Below, one piece after another: positions 20,126 to 30,946 of a stretch of 64,000 nt of DNA; the first letter of the stretch is position 1; each line of letters opens with the position of its first letter. The notes under the pieces were generated by a model, which saw only the letters and a program-made list of their open reading frames with translations, had not been told where the DNA came from and did not search any database. Position numbers and translations under genes: made by a program. The DNA is taken from NCBI RefSeq assembly GCF_029531845.1, contig NZ_JAMBPV010000002.1:310001-374000 (forward strand), in the 5' to 3' direction. Source of the DNA: Staphylococcus equorum (GTDB lineage Bacteria; Bacillota; Bacilli; Staphylococcales; Staphylococcaceae).

Positions 20126-20797
20126 TTATAGTCTTTTTGGTCTTTCTAATACTTCTGACCAAATAATACCATTTACAACTTCATCTTTGGCAAACCTGTA
20201 TTTTTCATTGGTAACTGGACTCTGAATTGCTTGTGCATCCATTAACTGTTTTAAACGAAAACGTTTTGTTCTCTCAGATAAATATTTATCTGAGATAATA
20301 GCACGTGCTCTTCTTTCAGTTCTCTTCAGTTTTTTCTCGTTTTCACGATCTATTTCTGTACGCACATCTTGTAATTCACCCATCAAATCTGCTTCGAGTT
20401 CTTTTTGCAGCTTATCCTCTTTTTGCTCTTGCGAACGTTTTAACTTTTCTGCTTCAGTCTCGTTGTCTGTACGCATTGTTCGAGTCGATTGTTGAGGATT
20501 TGGCGATTCCATTTTTTCAGATCTAGTTTCAACTGGCCTAGCAGGTTCTGCACTCTTTTGCGGTTGTTGTTCAATATCTTTCCTCGTTGGACCTTCATTC
20601 ATTTGTTGTTCGATTTCTTTGAATGCTTTACCAATTTCATCAAGGAAACCGCCTTTTTTATGTGGTTGACCATTTCGATTAGGTTGATTGTTTATTGGTG
20701 GTTTTTGGTTTTTTCTTTCTTTATGGCTATTATCGCTAATAGCGCCGATTATTGTAACAATCACAGATATTACAAAGATAATAATACCTATATTCAT
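20126..20797 (-). CDS. Unknown protein with N-terminal membrane anchor, third gene of the floA operon
   Basis: I do not recognise a named family. The 223-aa protein starts with one hydrophobic helix (about residues 3-20). A long polar, Pro/Gln/Asn-rich linker (about 22-115) follows, then a strongly charged Glu/Lys coiled-coil-like region (about 117-185) and a short conserved-looking tail ending IIWSEVLERPKRL. The layout suggests a single-pass protein with its bulk in the cytoplasm. It follows floA by 14 bases and shares the terminator, so a role with the flotillin/NfeD membrane system is likely from context only. The equivalent gene sits in the same place in other staphylococci. Confidence 0.75.
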   Translation of the reverse strand: MNIGIIIFVISVIVTIIGAISDNSHKERKNQKPPINNQPNRNGQPHKKGGFLDEIGKAFKEIEQQMNEGPTRKDIEQQPQKSAEPARPVETRSEKMESPNPQQSTRTMRTDNETEAEKLKRSQEQKEDKLQKELEADLMGELQDVRTEIDRENEKKLKRTERRARAIISDKYLSERTKRFRLKQLMDAQAIQSPVTNEKYRFAKDEVVNGIIWSEVLERPKRL

Positions 20798-20811
20798 TTA
20801 ATCACCCCTAA

Positions 20812-21795
20812 TTATTTATCCGGTGATTCATCATCTTTTTGATTAGTACGTTCATTGATTGAGTTTCTCATACCTGTATCTGCTTCAACATTCTTAAGGT
20901 TATAATAATCCTTAACACCTAGGTTACCAGAACGTAAAGCTTCTGCCATAGCAAGTGGAACTTCTGCTTCTGCTTCAACAACTTTAGAACGCATTTCTTG
21001 AACTTTAGCTTTCATTTCTTGTTCTTGAGCTACTGCCATTGCTCTACGTTCTTCTGCTTTAGCTTGTGCAATGTTTTTGTCAGCAAGTGCTTGTTCAGTT
21101 TGTAAGTCTGCACCAATGTTTTTGCTGATATCTACGTCAGCAATATCAATTGATAAGATTTCAAACGCTGTACCAGAATCTAAACCTTTGCTAAGTACTG
21201 TTTTAGAAATATTGTCTGGGTTTTCTAAAACTTGCGTGTGGTGCTCACTAGAACCAATTGTCGAAACGATACCTTCACCAACACGTGCAATAATTGTTTC
21301 TTCACCAGCACCACCCACTAAACGAGCAATGTTAGCACGAACAGTAATACGTGCTTTAGCTTTTACTTCGATACCGTTCATCGCTACACCTGCGATAAAT
21401 GGTGTTTCTATTACTTTAGGGTTAACTGACATTTGAACTGCTTCTAATACATCACGGCCAGCTAAATCAATGGCTGCACCACGTTCAAATGGTAAGTTGA
21501 TGTCCGCTCTTTGTGCTGCAATGTTAGCATCAACAACACGGTCAACATTTCCTCCTGCTAAGTAATGTGATTCAAGTTGGTTTGTTGTTAAATTCAAACC
21601 AGCTTTATGCGCCTTAATTAACGGCGAGATAACTTTTCTTGGTGAAACTCTACGAAGTCTCATACCAACTAATGTTCCAATACCTACTTTAACGCCTGCA
21701 GCTATTGCTGAAATCCATAATCCGACTGGAACAAATGAAAATAGTAATAATAAAGCTATTACTACTATGACGACGATAACAACTAATCCGATCAT
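20812..21795 (-). CDS. floA: Flotillin-like protein FloA
   Basis: SPFH-domain scaffold of functional membrane microdomains; affects membrane fluidity, secretion and multimeric complexes such as RNase Y and PBP2a in S. aureus. The 327-aa protein begins with a hydrophobic membrane-inserted segment (about 1-40), then the SPFH region (about 50-230), and an Ala/Glu-rich coiled coil (about 225-290, e.g. [20 protein letters not shown]). Downstream of nfeD by 12 bases, as in most Gram-positive bacteria. Confidence 0.95.
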   Translation of the reverse strand: MIGLVVIVVIVVIALLLLFSFVPVGLWISAIAAGVKVGIGTLVGMRLRRVSPRKVISPLIKAHKAGLNLTTNQLESHYLAGGNVDRVVDANIAAQRADINLPFERGAAIDLAGRDVLEAVQMSVNPKVIETPFIAGVAMNGIEVKAKARITVRANIARLVGGAGEETIIARVGEGIVSTIGSSEHHTQVLENPDNISKTVLSKGLDSGTAFEILSIDIADVDISKNIGADLQTEQALADKNIAQAKAEERRAMAVAQEQEMKAKVQEMRSKVVEAEAEVPLAMAEALRSGNLGVKDYYNLKNVEADTGMRNSINERTNQKDDESPDK

Positions 21796-21807
21796 ACTTT
21801 CTCTCCT

Positions 21808-22518
21808 TTATGATTCGTTTTCTCTAACAACAACTCTAGTACCTTCAACTTCTAAAATGGTTACTGCTTTATTTCGTAAAATAAATGATCCATCAGAAAC
21901 TGCATCGATACGTTCATTATTGAGTGTAATGATTCCTGCTGGTCTTAAATCTGTTAATGTATTAGCAGTAAGCCCAACTAAATGAGAGCGATCTTCATGT
22001 GAAGTGTAGCCTGACTCTGCATTTGTAGAATCCTTCAAAACCACTTTATCTAAAAACGGTATCTTACGTTTGAAAATTTTCACTAGTATCACCCACTCTA
22101 TGATTGATAATATCAATGCTACAACCACACTAGCAATCATATAAATTAAATTGTCACCTAAAGTAATAATACTAAAAATTATTAGTCCCATGCCTATAAT
22201 ACCGATAATCGCACCAACAACAAAAAGTTCTATTATTACTAATATGACACCGATTCCAAATAAGATGATTGAATACAAGTTAACATCGCCTTTTACAAAA
22301 AACCCTAAAAAGAGTATCAATAAGGCTAATGTGGCAACGATACCCACAATATTTATCTTACTAGAGTATAATTGATATAAAAATCCTAGGAAGATAATAC
22401 AAGTTAAAATTAAAGCCCCAAACGGACTGACGATAACGCTTGCGACATTATCAACCCAATTTCCTTTTTCAACAAAGTTGACTGAAAATATTGTATGTAT
22501 ACTACTCAAAGGAATCAC
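21808..22518 (-). CDS. nfeD: NfeD-family membrane protein
   Basis: Partner protein of the flotillin FloA; function is poorly defined beyond membrane-domain organisation. The 236-aa protein has four to five membrane helices (about 25-170) followed by a soluble C-terminal OB-fold domain (about 175-236, VGLTANTLTDLRPAGIITLNNERIDAV). It lacks the N-terminal ClpP-like protease domain of the long NfeD type. GTG start at 22518, six bases after GAGGTGATA. Confidence 0.9.
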   Translation of the reverse strand: MIPLSSIHTIFSVNFVEKGNWVDNVASVIVSPFGALILTCIIFLGFLYQLYSSKINIVGIVATLALLILFLGFFVKGDVNLYSIILFGIGVILVIIELFVVGAIIGIIGMGLIIFSIITLGDNLIYMIASVVVALILSIIEWVILVKIFKRKIPFLDKVVLKDSTNAESGYTSHEDRSHLVGLTANTLTDLRPAGIITLNNERIDAVSDGSFILRNKAVTILEVEGTRVVVRENES

Positions 22519-22564
22519 TCTATCACCTCGCTCTCAACTTGATTATACATGAAATGAATGTGTG

Positions 22565-22592
22565 ATTATAGCGTTTATAGCATAAAAGTTAA
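22565..22592 (-). promoter_or_regulatory. Candidate promoter of the nfeD-floA operon
   Basis: TTAACT (22587-22592), 16 bases, perfect TATAAT (22565-22570) on the minus strand. A second TATAAT lies at 22542-22547, closer to the gene. Confidence 0.45.
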
Positions 22593-22631
22593 TTATATTA
22601 AACTTTTCAAATCATGAACCTGAATTTATAT

Positions 22632-22672
22632 AAAAAAATAATAGTCTTAGCTGTCGAACAACTAAGACTATT
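22632..22672 (-). terminator. Terminator after rpsU
   Basis: 11-bp perfect stem AATAGTCTTAG/CTAAGACTATT, then ATTTTTTTA on the minus strand. Confidence 0.88.
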
Positions 22673-22677
22673 ACCAT

Positions 22678-22726
22678 TTATAATTAATGTTGGTGTTGAG
22701 GGAGTCAACGACACAATTAATTATAA
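22678..22726 (-). repeat. Large imperfect hairpin in the rpsU 3' region
   Basis: TTATAATTAAT and ATTAATTATAA (11 bp) enclose a second TTGA/TCAA stem with a CTCCC loop (minus strand). It lies between the rpsU stop and its terminator, so it would be part of the rpsU mRNA 3' end. Confidence 0.6.
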
Positions 22727-22763
22727 GAATATTCGTTTACGTGCAAGCTACCGTTAGTAAATA

Positions 22764-22934
22764 CTATTTACGTTTACGCGCAGCTTCTGATTTCTTTTTA
22801 CGTTTAACGCTAGGTTTTTCGTAATATTCACGCTTACGAACTTCTTGAATTGTACCGCTTTTAGAAACTGTACGTTTGAAACGACGTAACGCATCTTCAA
22901 GTGATTCGTTATTTTTAACTGTTGTTTTAGACAT
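22764..22934 (-). CDS. rpsU: Ribosomal protein bS21
   Basis: Small-subunit protein near the anti-Shine-Dalgarno region. The 56-aa protein starts [20 protein letters not shown] and ends in a Lys/Arg-rich tail [13 protein letters not shown]; it is two residues shorter than the S. aureus form I remember. Start: ATG at 22934 after GGAGGGAGGG; a longer frame reading through that site is rejected. Downstream of rsmE-prmA-dnaJ and before nfeD, with its own terminator. Confidence 0.95.
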   Translation of the reverse strand: MSKTTVKNNESLEDALRRFKRTVSKSGTIQEVRKREYYEKPSVKRKKKSEAARKRK

Positions 22935-23043
22935 GTGTATTTCCCTCCCTCCAAATATCAACGAAACTTTATTATCATTTCATGGTTAAGACCATGTATT
23001 AATCAGTATAATATATCTGATTAGAGCGGTCAATTAGTAAAAT

Positions 23044-23087
23044 TTACATTTTTTTAATTTAAAGCAAAAATTTGCACTAAAATGTAA
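23044..23087 (-). terminator. Weak AT-rich hairpin after rsmE
   Basis: TTACATTT/AAATGTAA with an inner GCAAA/TTTGC stem lies 36 bases after the rsmE stop. It lacks GC-rich pairs, so termination strength is doubtful. It may end the hrcA operon. Confidence 0.35.
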
Positions 23088-23122
23088 GCATTGTATAACT
23101 TAATACACTATATTTTTCAATT

Positions 23123-23875
23123 TTAATCTAATAAATCTTTTTGAAAACTTACAGCACTTAATACGTAAAGTGGTGCAGTTTCTGCTCTTAATATTCTGGG
23201 ACCTAGACCAATTTGATATGCCCTACCATCGAACAATGCTACTTCTTCCTCTGATAAGCCACCTTCCGGGCCAAAAATAACCAACACCCGTGCACCAGGT
23301 TTCATTTCACGAACCACAGACTTAAAATTGCGCGTTTCACCTGTTTTTGCAGCGTCTTCATAAGCAATGAGTACATAATCGTATTCATCAATACGATCAT
23401 AAACTACTTTTAAACTTGCTTCATAAGTTATGGATGGTATAGCTAAACGGTAACTTTGTTCAGCTGCTTCTTTAATTATCTTTTGCCAGCGCTCTAATTT
23501 CTTATCAATCTTACTATCATTAAATTTAACCACTGAACGTTTCATACCAGCAGCTATAAAATGATTTGCGCCTAATTCTGTTGATTTTTGGAGCATCCAC
23601 TCATATTTATCAGCTTTAATTAAACCACTACAAATTGTAATATGTTGTGGTAATTCAGTATCAATTTCAATTTTTTCAACTAATGAAAGTGCAATACCTT
23701 CAGAAGTTATATCGATAATTTCACACTTATATACGTTATGATCCACAAATGTAATGATTATTTTATCGCCAACCTGATGACGCATCACATTGGCGATATG
23801 ATGTATGTCACCTTTATCTGTAATGAAAAAACGCTGATTTTCATCAGCGTTTTGGTCAATAAAGTATCTTTGCAT
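23123..23875 (-). CDS. rsmE: 16S rRNA (uracil-1498-N3)-methyltransferase
   Basis: SPOUT-class enzyme that methylates U1498 of 16S rRNA in the 30S decoding region. The 250-aa protein has an N-terminal PUA-like domain (MQRYFIDQ to about 75) and the knotted SAM domain with VLVIFGPEGGLSEEEV and LGPRILRAETAPLYVLSA near the C-terminus. ATG at 23875, two bases after the prmA stop. Last gene of the hrcA-dnaK operon order. Confidence 0.93.
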   Translation of the reverse strand: MQRYFIDQNADENQRFFITDKGDIHHIANVMRHQVGDKIIITFVDHNVYKCEIIDITSEGIALSLVEKIEIDTELPQHITICSGLIKADKYEWMLQKSTELGANHFIAAGMKRSVVKFNDSKIDKKLERWQKIIKEAAEQSYRLAIPSITYEASLKVVYDRIDEYDYVLIAYEDAAKTGETRNFKSVVREMKPGARVLVIFGPEGGLSEEEVALFDGRAYQIGLGPRILRAETAPLYVLSAVSFQKDLLD

Positions 23876-23877
23876 TG

Positions 23878-24816
23878 TTATTCGCTCACTTTCTGTCCAA
23901 CGATACAAACCCAGCTGTTATCGTGATTAATAGAAACAATTTCAAAACCACTACACTTCATATGATTAACAATAGCTTCATATTTTTCTTCTATAATACC
24001 AGAAGTTATAAAATAACCATCCTTGTTTAAAACATTATAAGCATCTTCGATCATTTCATCAATAATATGAGCTAAAATATTGGCGACAACAACATCAAAT
24101 TTTTCAGTTTCCTGCGTTAGTAAATTACCAGGAACTGCTTCAATTGCATTGTCACAATTATTTTTCGAAAAGTTTTCTTTAGCAACTTTTACTGCCATTT
24201 CATCAACATCTAATGCTTTGATTCGTTTAACACCTAAAAGATGTGCAGCAATACTCAATATCCCTGAACCTGTACCAACATCTATGACTGAATCACTTGG
24301 TTTCACATAAGTTTCAATCGCTTTTAAACACATGCTCGTTGTAGGATGGTCACCTGTACCGAATGCCATGCCTGGATCCAATTCTATGCACAATTCACTT
24401 ACATCTTCTTTTTGATATGTTTCCCAACTGGGAACTATTGTAAATTGTTTTGACGCACGAAATGGATGAAAATAATTTTTCCACTCATTTTCCCAATCTT
24501 GTTCTTGAAGCATTTGTTCCTCGTAGTTAAAAATAGAGTTATCTAGAGATTCAACTTCCGAAATTGTATTTAAAAGATCTTTTCTAAATATTTCAGTATA
24601 TTTCAATTCGTTAAAATACGCTTTTAGCCTCACCCCTTGTTTAGGGTAATCGTTGGCATTAAGAGCATATAACTCGCCATATTTATCTTCAAAGTCATGA
24701 TTTAAGTCATGAGAGTCCTCTATAACGACACCGTTCGAACCAAAATTTTCTAATATATTAGTAATTATAGGTGTTACCTCATGATTAGCAATGATTGATA
24801 CTTCGGTCCAGTTCAT
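23878..24816 (-). CDS. prmA: Ribosomal protein L11 methyltransferase
   Basis: Trimethylates ribosomal protein uL11. The 312-aa protein has an N-terminal substrate-recognition domain and a Rossmann-fold methyltransferase with [14 protein letters not shown], then [15 protein letters not shown] (motif I, about 175-190) and VVANILAHI (motif IV). Follows dnaJ by 3 bases. Confidence 0.94.
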   Translation of the reverse strand: MNWTEVSIIANHEVTPIITNILENFGSNGVVIEDSHDLNHDFEDKYGELYALNANDYPKQGVRLKAYFNELKYTEIFRKDLLNTISEVESLDNSIFNYEEQMLQEQDWENEWKNYFHPFRASKQFTIVPSWETYQKEDVSELCIELDPGMAFGTGDHPTTSMCLKAIETYVKPSDSVIDVGTGSGILSIAAHLLGVKRIKALDVDEMAVKVAKENFSKNNCDNAIEAVPGNLLTQETEKFDVVVANILAHIIDEMIEDAYNVLNKDGYFITSGIIEEKYEAIVNHMKCSGFEIVSINHDNSWVCIVGQKVSE

Positions 24817-24819
24817 ATT

Positions 24820-25956
24820 CTAATCTCCTTTAAAGAATCTTTTAGCTTTATCTCTAAAATTTGATGTTTGTTCAGAAATTTCTTCACCATCAATTTCGGC
24901 AAATTCTCTTAATAATTCTTTTTGTCGATCACTCATTTTACTTGGCGTTACGACATTTATATTAATGAACAAATCACCATAGCCGTAGCCGTGAACATTT
25001 TTGATTCCTTTTTCTTTTAGACGGAATTGTTTTCCAGTTTGCGTACCTGCTGGAATTGTTAACATCACACTACTATTAAGTGTCGGCACTTTAACTTCGT
25101 CACCTAGTGATGCTTGAGCGATACTGATATCAAGTGAATAATAAATATCATCGCCATCTCTTTCAAATTTTTCTGAAGGTTTAACTCTAAATACAATATA
25201 CAAATCACCTTGAGGTCCACCATTTTCTCCAGGTGCACCTTCTCCAGCTAATCGAATTTGTTGTTCATTATCTACACCCTCAGGTATTGTGACACTGATT
25301 TTAACGTTTTTGTTCTCAGTACCTTTACCCTTACATGTTGGACATGGTTCTTCAAACTCTTGGCCAGAACCACTACATACTGGACAAACTTTTTCAGTTC
25401 TAACTCTGCCAAGGATTGTATTTTGCTCTACAGAAACATGTCCAGCACCACTACAATATTGACATGTTTTCTTTTTAGTTCCTGGTTTAGCGCCTGCACC
25501 ATCACAAGTGTGACAAGACACATCTTTACGGATTGAAATTTCTTTTTCACTACCAAATACAGCTTCATCAAACGTAACTGTCATCGTATATTGCAAGTCA
25601 TCGCCTTTTCTTGGGGCGTTAGGATCACGCTGTTGACGTCCGCCACCGAAGAATGAACTGAATATGTCTTCGAAACCGCCGCCACCAAAGCCACTAAAGT
25701 CTTGGCCGCCGAATCCTTGACCACCAAAGCCACCTTGAGGACCATCATGTCCAAATTGATCATAATTTGCGCGTTTATTTTCATCACTTAATATTTCATA
25801 GGCTTCAGAGATTTCTTTAAACTTCTCATCGGCACCTTCTTCTTTATTAATATCTGGATGATACTTCTTTGATAATTTACGATAAGCCTTTTTAATTTCA
25901 TCTTTAGAAGCGCCTTTGCTGACACCTAAGACTTCATAATAATCTTTTTTGGCCAC
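24820..25956 (-). CDS. dnaJ: Chaperone DnaJ (Hsp40)
   Basis: Co-chaperone that delivers clients to DnaK and stimulates its ATPase. The 378-aa protein has the J domain with HPD (about 33-35), a Gly/Phe-rich linker, four CxxCxGxG zinc repeats (from CHTCDGAG to CPTCKGKG) and the C-terminal client-binding domains. GTG start at 25956 after GGAGAGAT; upstream in-frame codons would add 22 residues with no homology. A hairpin with a T-rich tail lies between dnaK and dnaJ. Confidence 0.96.
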   Translation of the reverse strand: MAKKDYYEVLGVSKGASKDEIKKAYRKLSKKYHPDINKEEGADEKFKEISEAYEILSDENKRANYDQFGHDGPQGGFGGQGFGGQDFSGFGGGGFEDIFSSFFGGGRQQRDPNAPRKGDDLQYTMTVTFDEAVFGSEKEISIRKDVSCHTCDGAGAKPGTKKKTCQYCSGAGHVSVEQNTILGRVRTEKVCPVCSGSGQEFEEPCPTCKGKGTENKNVKISVTIPEGVDNEQQIRLAGEGAPGENGGPQGDLYIVFRVKPSEKFERDGDDIYYSLDISIAQASLGDEVKVPTLNSSVMLTIPAGTQTGKQFRLKEKGIKNVHGYGYGDLFININVVTPSKMSDRQKELLREFAEIDGEEISEQTSNFRDKAKRFFKGD

Positions 25957-25991
25957 TAATATCTCTCCTTTTACTGTATTATTAAATCTTT

Positions 25992-26038
25992 TAAAAAAAA
26001 GGAAAAAGTCAAAGCCAATGTTCAATTGACTTTGACTT
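25992..26038 (-). terminator. Intercistronic hairpin between dnaK and dnaJ
   Basis: AAGTCAAAG/CTTTGACTT (9 bp, AT-rich loop) is followed on the minus strand by TTTCCTTTTTTTT. It resembles a leaky terminator that would lower dnaJ expression relative to dnaK. Confidence 0.6.
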
Positions 26039-26102
26039 AATTTGGCTAAGCAATTGTGTCATATTTTTCTATTAATAACAATTAATTAGTCAATGACTAT
26101 AC

Positions 26103-27968
<1,866 letters not shown>

Positions 27969-28002
27969 TTATATAAATTGGTGTTTTCATCAATATTAAA
28001 AC

Positions 28003-28617
28003 CTATTGATTTACTTTAACCATTGAAGGTCTTAATACACGTTCTTTCAGTTTATAACCTTTTTGTAGTTCTTGAGTGATTTCGCCTGATTCAAAATCAG
28101 GATTATCATCTTGAACTACAGCTTGATGAACGTTTGGGTCAAATTGATGACCTTCTGTTTCAATTACTTCTAAACCATTTTCTTTTAATGCACTAATCAA
28201 GCTTTCACGAATCATTTCTACACCTTTTTTAAGTGATTGGAATTGTTCATTTTCGCCTTCAATTTGTAGCGCACGCTCGATGTTATCAATTGTTGGTAAG
28301 ATATCATTAAGCACATCTTGCGCTTTATATGCTTTCATTGTTTGATTTTCTTTTTGAATTCTACGCTTATAATTTTCAAACTCTGCATATAATCTTAAAT
28401 ACTTTTCTTCATTTTCTTGAACATCTTGTTTTAATTGTTGAATTTCTTCATCTTTAGGATCTAAATCTTCTGTAGTTTCTTGTGAATCGTCCTCCTGCAG
28501 ATTATCTTGTGATGCTTCTGTAGTTTCATCAGTATTTTCAGAAGATATATTTTGCTCGTTATCAGTTACATCTTCATTTGCTTCTTGATCAAATACTGAT
28601 TCATTTTTTTCTGTCAT
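28003..28617 (-). CDS. grpE: Nucleotide exchange factor GrpE
   Basis: Releases ADP from DnaK. The 204-aa protein has a long acidic Glu/Asp/Gln/Thr-rich N-terminus (about 1-60), a coiled coil (about 60-125) and the C-terminal beta domain with [22 protein letters not shown] at 28617 after GGAGGG; a longer upstream frame overlapping hrcA is rejected. Confidence 0.95.
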   Translation of the reverse strand: MTEKNESVFDQEANEDVTDNEQNISSENTDETTEASQDNLQEDDSQETTEDLDPKDEEIQQLKQDVQENEEKYLRLYAEFENYKRRIQKENQTMKAYKAQDVLNDILPTIDNIERALQIEGENEQFQSLKKGVEMIRESLISALKENGLEVIETEGHQFDPNVHQAVVQDDNPDFESGEITQELQKGYKLKERVLRPSMVKVNQ

Positions 28618-28643
28618 TTTCCGCCCTCCAATACAATACTTAA

Positions 28644-29624
28644 TTACCAAATCGTATTTAGTAATCGTATTACGTTCTGATAATTCATTGCCGTTGGTCC
28701 GATAACCGCAATTTGACCTTTTAGTCTATCATCAATATGATATTGACTCGTGACAATAGAAATACCACTCAAACTTGATTCTATTTCGTGTCCAATTTTA
28801 ACGTTTATTGTCGAATTAGACATGTCATCAAGCAATTGTGTGATTTTATTCGATTCTATATATTGCAAAATAGGTTGAATCGATGACACGTTCGTTTCAT
28901 TCAACGCATCAATTAGTTTAACCTTTCCGCCCATAAAAATGCCATTACTTTGATTATCAAAATGAATCTCGATTGTGCTTAGCATATCTTTGATAAAATG
29001 CTTTTCTAATTCAGAATTAACAAAAGCATCTAACTCATTTTCAAAACGATGATGATTCCATTCATCATATTTAGCAGTGACAAAATTCGAAATTTTTGTA
29101 AGTTCATCATTTGATAATGGAACTTCGGATGCTAAATGCAGATGTTCCACATGACCTGATGTGAACACAACTACCATTATAACCAAATAGGCATTCGCTC
29201 GAATCAAATGAATGTTATTAATTATATCTTTTTTGTGATTTGGACGCATTACCAACGTTGTATATTGAGACGCAATTGAAATTTCATTTGCAAATTCGCT
29301 CAGTGCTGAGGAAATGTCGTAATGATTATCAACTAATAAATCACTCAAACGTTGAATTTTTGTTTGCTGTTGATGAGATGTTTGTTGCAATAATTGATTC
29401 ACATAATATCTGATGCCTGACTGTGATGGTGACCGCCCTGATGAAGTATGTGTCTTCTCAATCAATTCAAGATCTTCGAGATGCTTCATCTCGTTTCGAA
29501 TAGTTGCAGGACTAACATTCAATTTGTGTCGCTCAATCAGTGTTTTTGAACCAATTGGATGACCTAAATCAACATAATCTTCAACAATTGCATTAAGTAT
29601 GCTCAATTGTCTATCGCTAATCAT
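28644..29624 (-). CDS. hrcA: Heat-inducible transcription repressor HrcA
   Basis: Represses class I heat-shock genes by binding CIRCE; its activity depends on GroEL. The 326-aa protein has the N-terminal winged helix with [13 protein letters not shown] and [18 protein letters not shown] (about 20-60), a GAF-like core and the C-terminal segment [15 protein letters not shown]. First gene of the operon. The CIRCE element ends 12 bases before its ATG. Confidence 0.96.
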   Translation of the reverse strand: MISDRQLSILNAIVEDYVDLGHPIGSKTLIERHKLNVSPATIRNEMKHLEDLELIEKTHTSSGRSPSQSGIRYYVNQLLQQTSHQQQTKIQRLSDLLVDNHYDISSALSEFANEISIASQYTTLVMRPNHKKDIINNIHLIRANAYLVIMVVVFTSGHVEHLHLASEVPLSNDELTKISNFVTAKYDEWNHHRFENELDAFVNSELEKHFIKDMLSTIEIHFDNQSNGIFMGGKVKLIDALNETNVSSIQPILQYIESNKITQLLDDMSNSTINVKIGHEIESSLSGISIVTSQYHIDDRLKGQIAVIGPTAMNYQNVIRLLNTIW

Positions 29625-29636
29625 GTTTTCACCTCA

Positions 29637-29663
29637 TTAGCACTCTTTTGTTCCAAGTGCTAA
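29637..29663 (-). promoter_or_regulatory. CIRCE operator (HrcA-binding)
   Basis: TTAGCACTT-N9-GAGTGCTAA on the minus strand, one mismatch from the consensus TTAGCACTC-N9-GAGTGCTAA. It lies between the -10 and the hrcA ribosome-binding site. Confidence 0.95.
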
Positions 29664-29667
29664 TCCT

Positions 29668-29697
29668 AATTTATCAAATTGGTCAAAGTAAGTCAAT
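29668..29697 (-). promoter_or_regulatory. Heat-shock promoter with CtsR-type heptad repeat
   Basis: -35 TTGACT (29691-29696), 17 bases, -10 TAAATT (29668-29673). Overlapping the -35, the + strand reads GGTCAAA-GTA-AGTCAAT (29681-29697), a direct heptad repeat of the CtsR type with a three-base spacer. S. aureus dnaK is known to be under both HrcA and CtsR. Confidence 0.82.
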
Positions 29698-29723
29698 GTT
29701 AAAGCATTCAATTTTAAAATTTT

Positions 29724-30848
29724 TTATACATTTAATAAAAACGATTCAAAGACAATATTTCCAATAACTTTTCCACGTTCCGTCATCGTGATATGTCCGT
29801 CTTGATCAATTAAAAGTTCACGTTGAATTAAGTCTTCTATTGTTTGACCATAAACTTCTTCTAAAGTTTTTCCGAATTTCTGTGAAAATTTTTCTTTATC
29901 AACACCTATATTCATTCTTAATCCTAAAAACATTTCTTCTTCCATTTGCTCTGTTTCAGTAGGAAATGTTGAATCTAATACAGGTCTTTCATTGTTTTGT
30001 ATTTTTTTAATATAATGATTCACTGGATTCACATTATTGTAACGCTCTCCGTTTACATAACCACTTGCGCCAGCACCAAAGCCATAATAACCTTCATTTT
30101 TCCAATATACTTTATTGTGTTCAGATTCATGTCCAACTTTACCAAAATTGGATATTTCATATTGATGCATCTCAGTTTGTTCCATTCTTTCTAAAAGATA
30201 TTCATACATTTCTTCACCAATATCTTCATTAGGAACTTTCAATTGGCCTTTTCTATACATATTATAAAATTTTGTTTTGGGTTCTAATATCAAACCATAA
30301 CTAGAAATATGATCAATGTCCATCGACAAAGCCTTTTCTAGACTATCTTGAAAATCCTCTAGAGTCTGGTTTGGCAAATGGTACATTAAATCTAAACTAA
30401 TAGACGGAATACCTACTTGACGAGCATTAGCAACAGATTGGTAAATATCTTCTGTTTTGTGTGTTCTACCAAGTATTTCTAATAATTCTGGTTTAAATGT
30501 TTGAACGCCCATAGAGAGCCTATTGACACCATAATCTTTAAGTAATTGAACTTTTTCAATTGTTAATTCATCAGGGTTTGCTTCAAAGCTAAATTCACCT
30601 TTTATTTCAAAAGTATCTGTAATAGCTGCCAATAATTTTTCGAGTTGTTGATAATCAAGTGCTGTAGGCGTACCGCCGCCAACAAAAACTGTTTCTAATT
30701 TTCTTACTTCGCTTTGCTGCATTTCAGTGATTAGACAATCTAAATACGTATCAACTGGTTGATTTTGTATAAAGTACTTGTTGAAATCACAATACGTACA
30801 AATCCTCACGCAAAAAGGAATATGGATATAAGCACTTTTCACTTCCAT
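29724..30848 (-). CDS. hemW: Heme chaperone HemW-like radical SAM protein
   Basis: Radical-SAM protein of the HemN/HemW family; the HemW branch binds heme and is a heme chaperone rather than a coproporphyrinogen dehydrogenase. The 374-aa protein has CX3CX2C at C13, C17, C20 followed by DF, the pattern of HemW rather than the extra cysteine of HemN. The segments GGGTPTAL, FEANPDEL and LMYHLPNQT are also present. ATG at 30848 after AGGTG. Sits between lepA and hrcA, where genomes often annotate it as hemN. Confidence 0.88.
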   Translation of the reverse strand: MEVKSAYIHIPFCVRICTYCDFNKYFIQNQPVDTYLDCLITEMQQSEVRKLETVFVGGGTPTALDYQQLEKLLAAITDTFEIKGEFSFEANPDELTIEKVQLLKDYGVNRLSMGVQTFKPELLEILGRTHKTEDIYQSVANARQVGIPSISLDLMYHLPNQTLEDFQDSLEKALSMDIDHISSYGLILEPKTKFYNMYRKGQLKVPNEDIGEEMYEYLLERMEQTEMHQYEISNFGKVGHESEHNKVYWKNEGYYGFGAGASGYVNGERYNNVNPVNHYIKKIQNNERPVLDSTFPTETEQMEEEMFLGLRMNIGVDKEKFSQKFGKTLEEVYGQTIEDLIQRELLIDQDGHITMTERGKVIGNIVFESFLLNV

Positions 30849-30893
30849 ATTGCGTTCACCTACTTTCATTTTTTGAAGTTGTGAGAACACAAC

Positions 30894-30932
30894 AAAAAAC
30901 TGGGGCATAAATCGAATGGATTTAAGGCCCCA
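30894..30932 (-). terminator. Terminator after lepA
   Basis: TGGGGC...GCCCCA with an inner TAAATC/GATTTA stem, followed by six T on the minus strand, 14 bases after the lepA stop and ahead of hemW. Confidence 0.85.
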
Positions 30933-30946
30933 ATGTTTAATTTATA

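Noticed and set aside
22754..22954. Overlapping 66-codon frame antisense-register to rpsU
   Set aside because: It is a shadow frame on the same strand as rpsU, has no ribosome site of its own and its composition mirrors the rpsU codons.
25581..25787. 68-codon frame inside dnaJ
   Set aside because: It overlaps the Gly/Phe-rich part of dnaJ in another frame; low-complexity codons create the open frame.
29724..30848. Calling hemW an oxygen-independent coproporphyrinogen oxidase (hemN)
   Set aside because: The cysteine pattern CX3CX2C followed by DF is that of HemW, and staphylococci use a different heme route.
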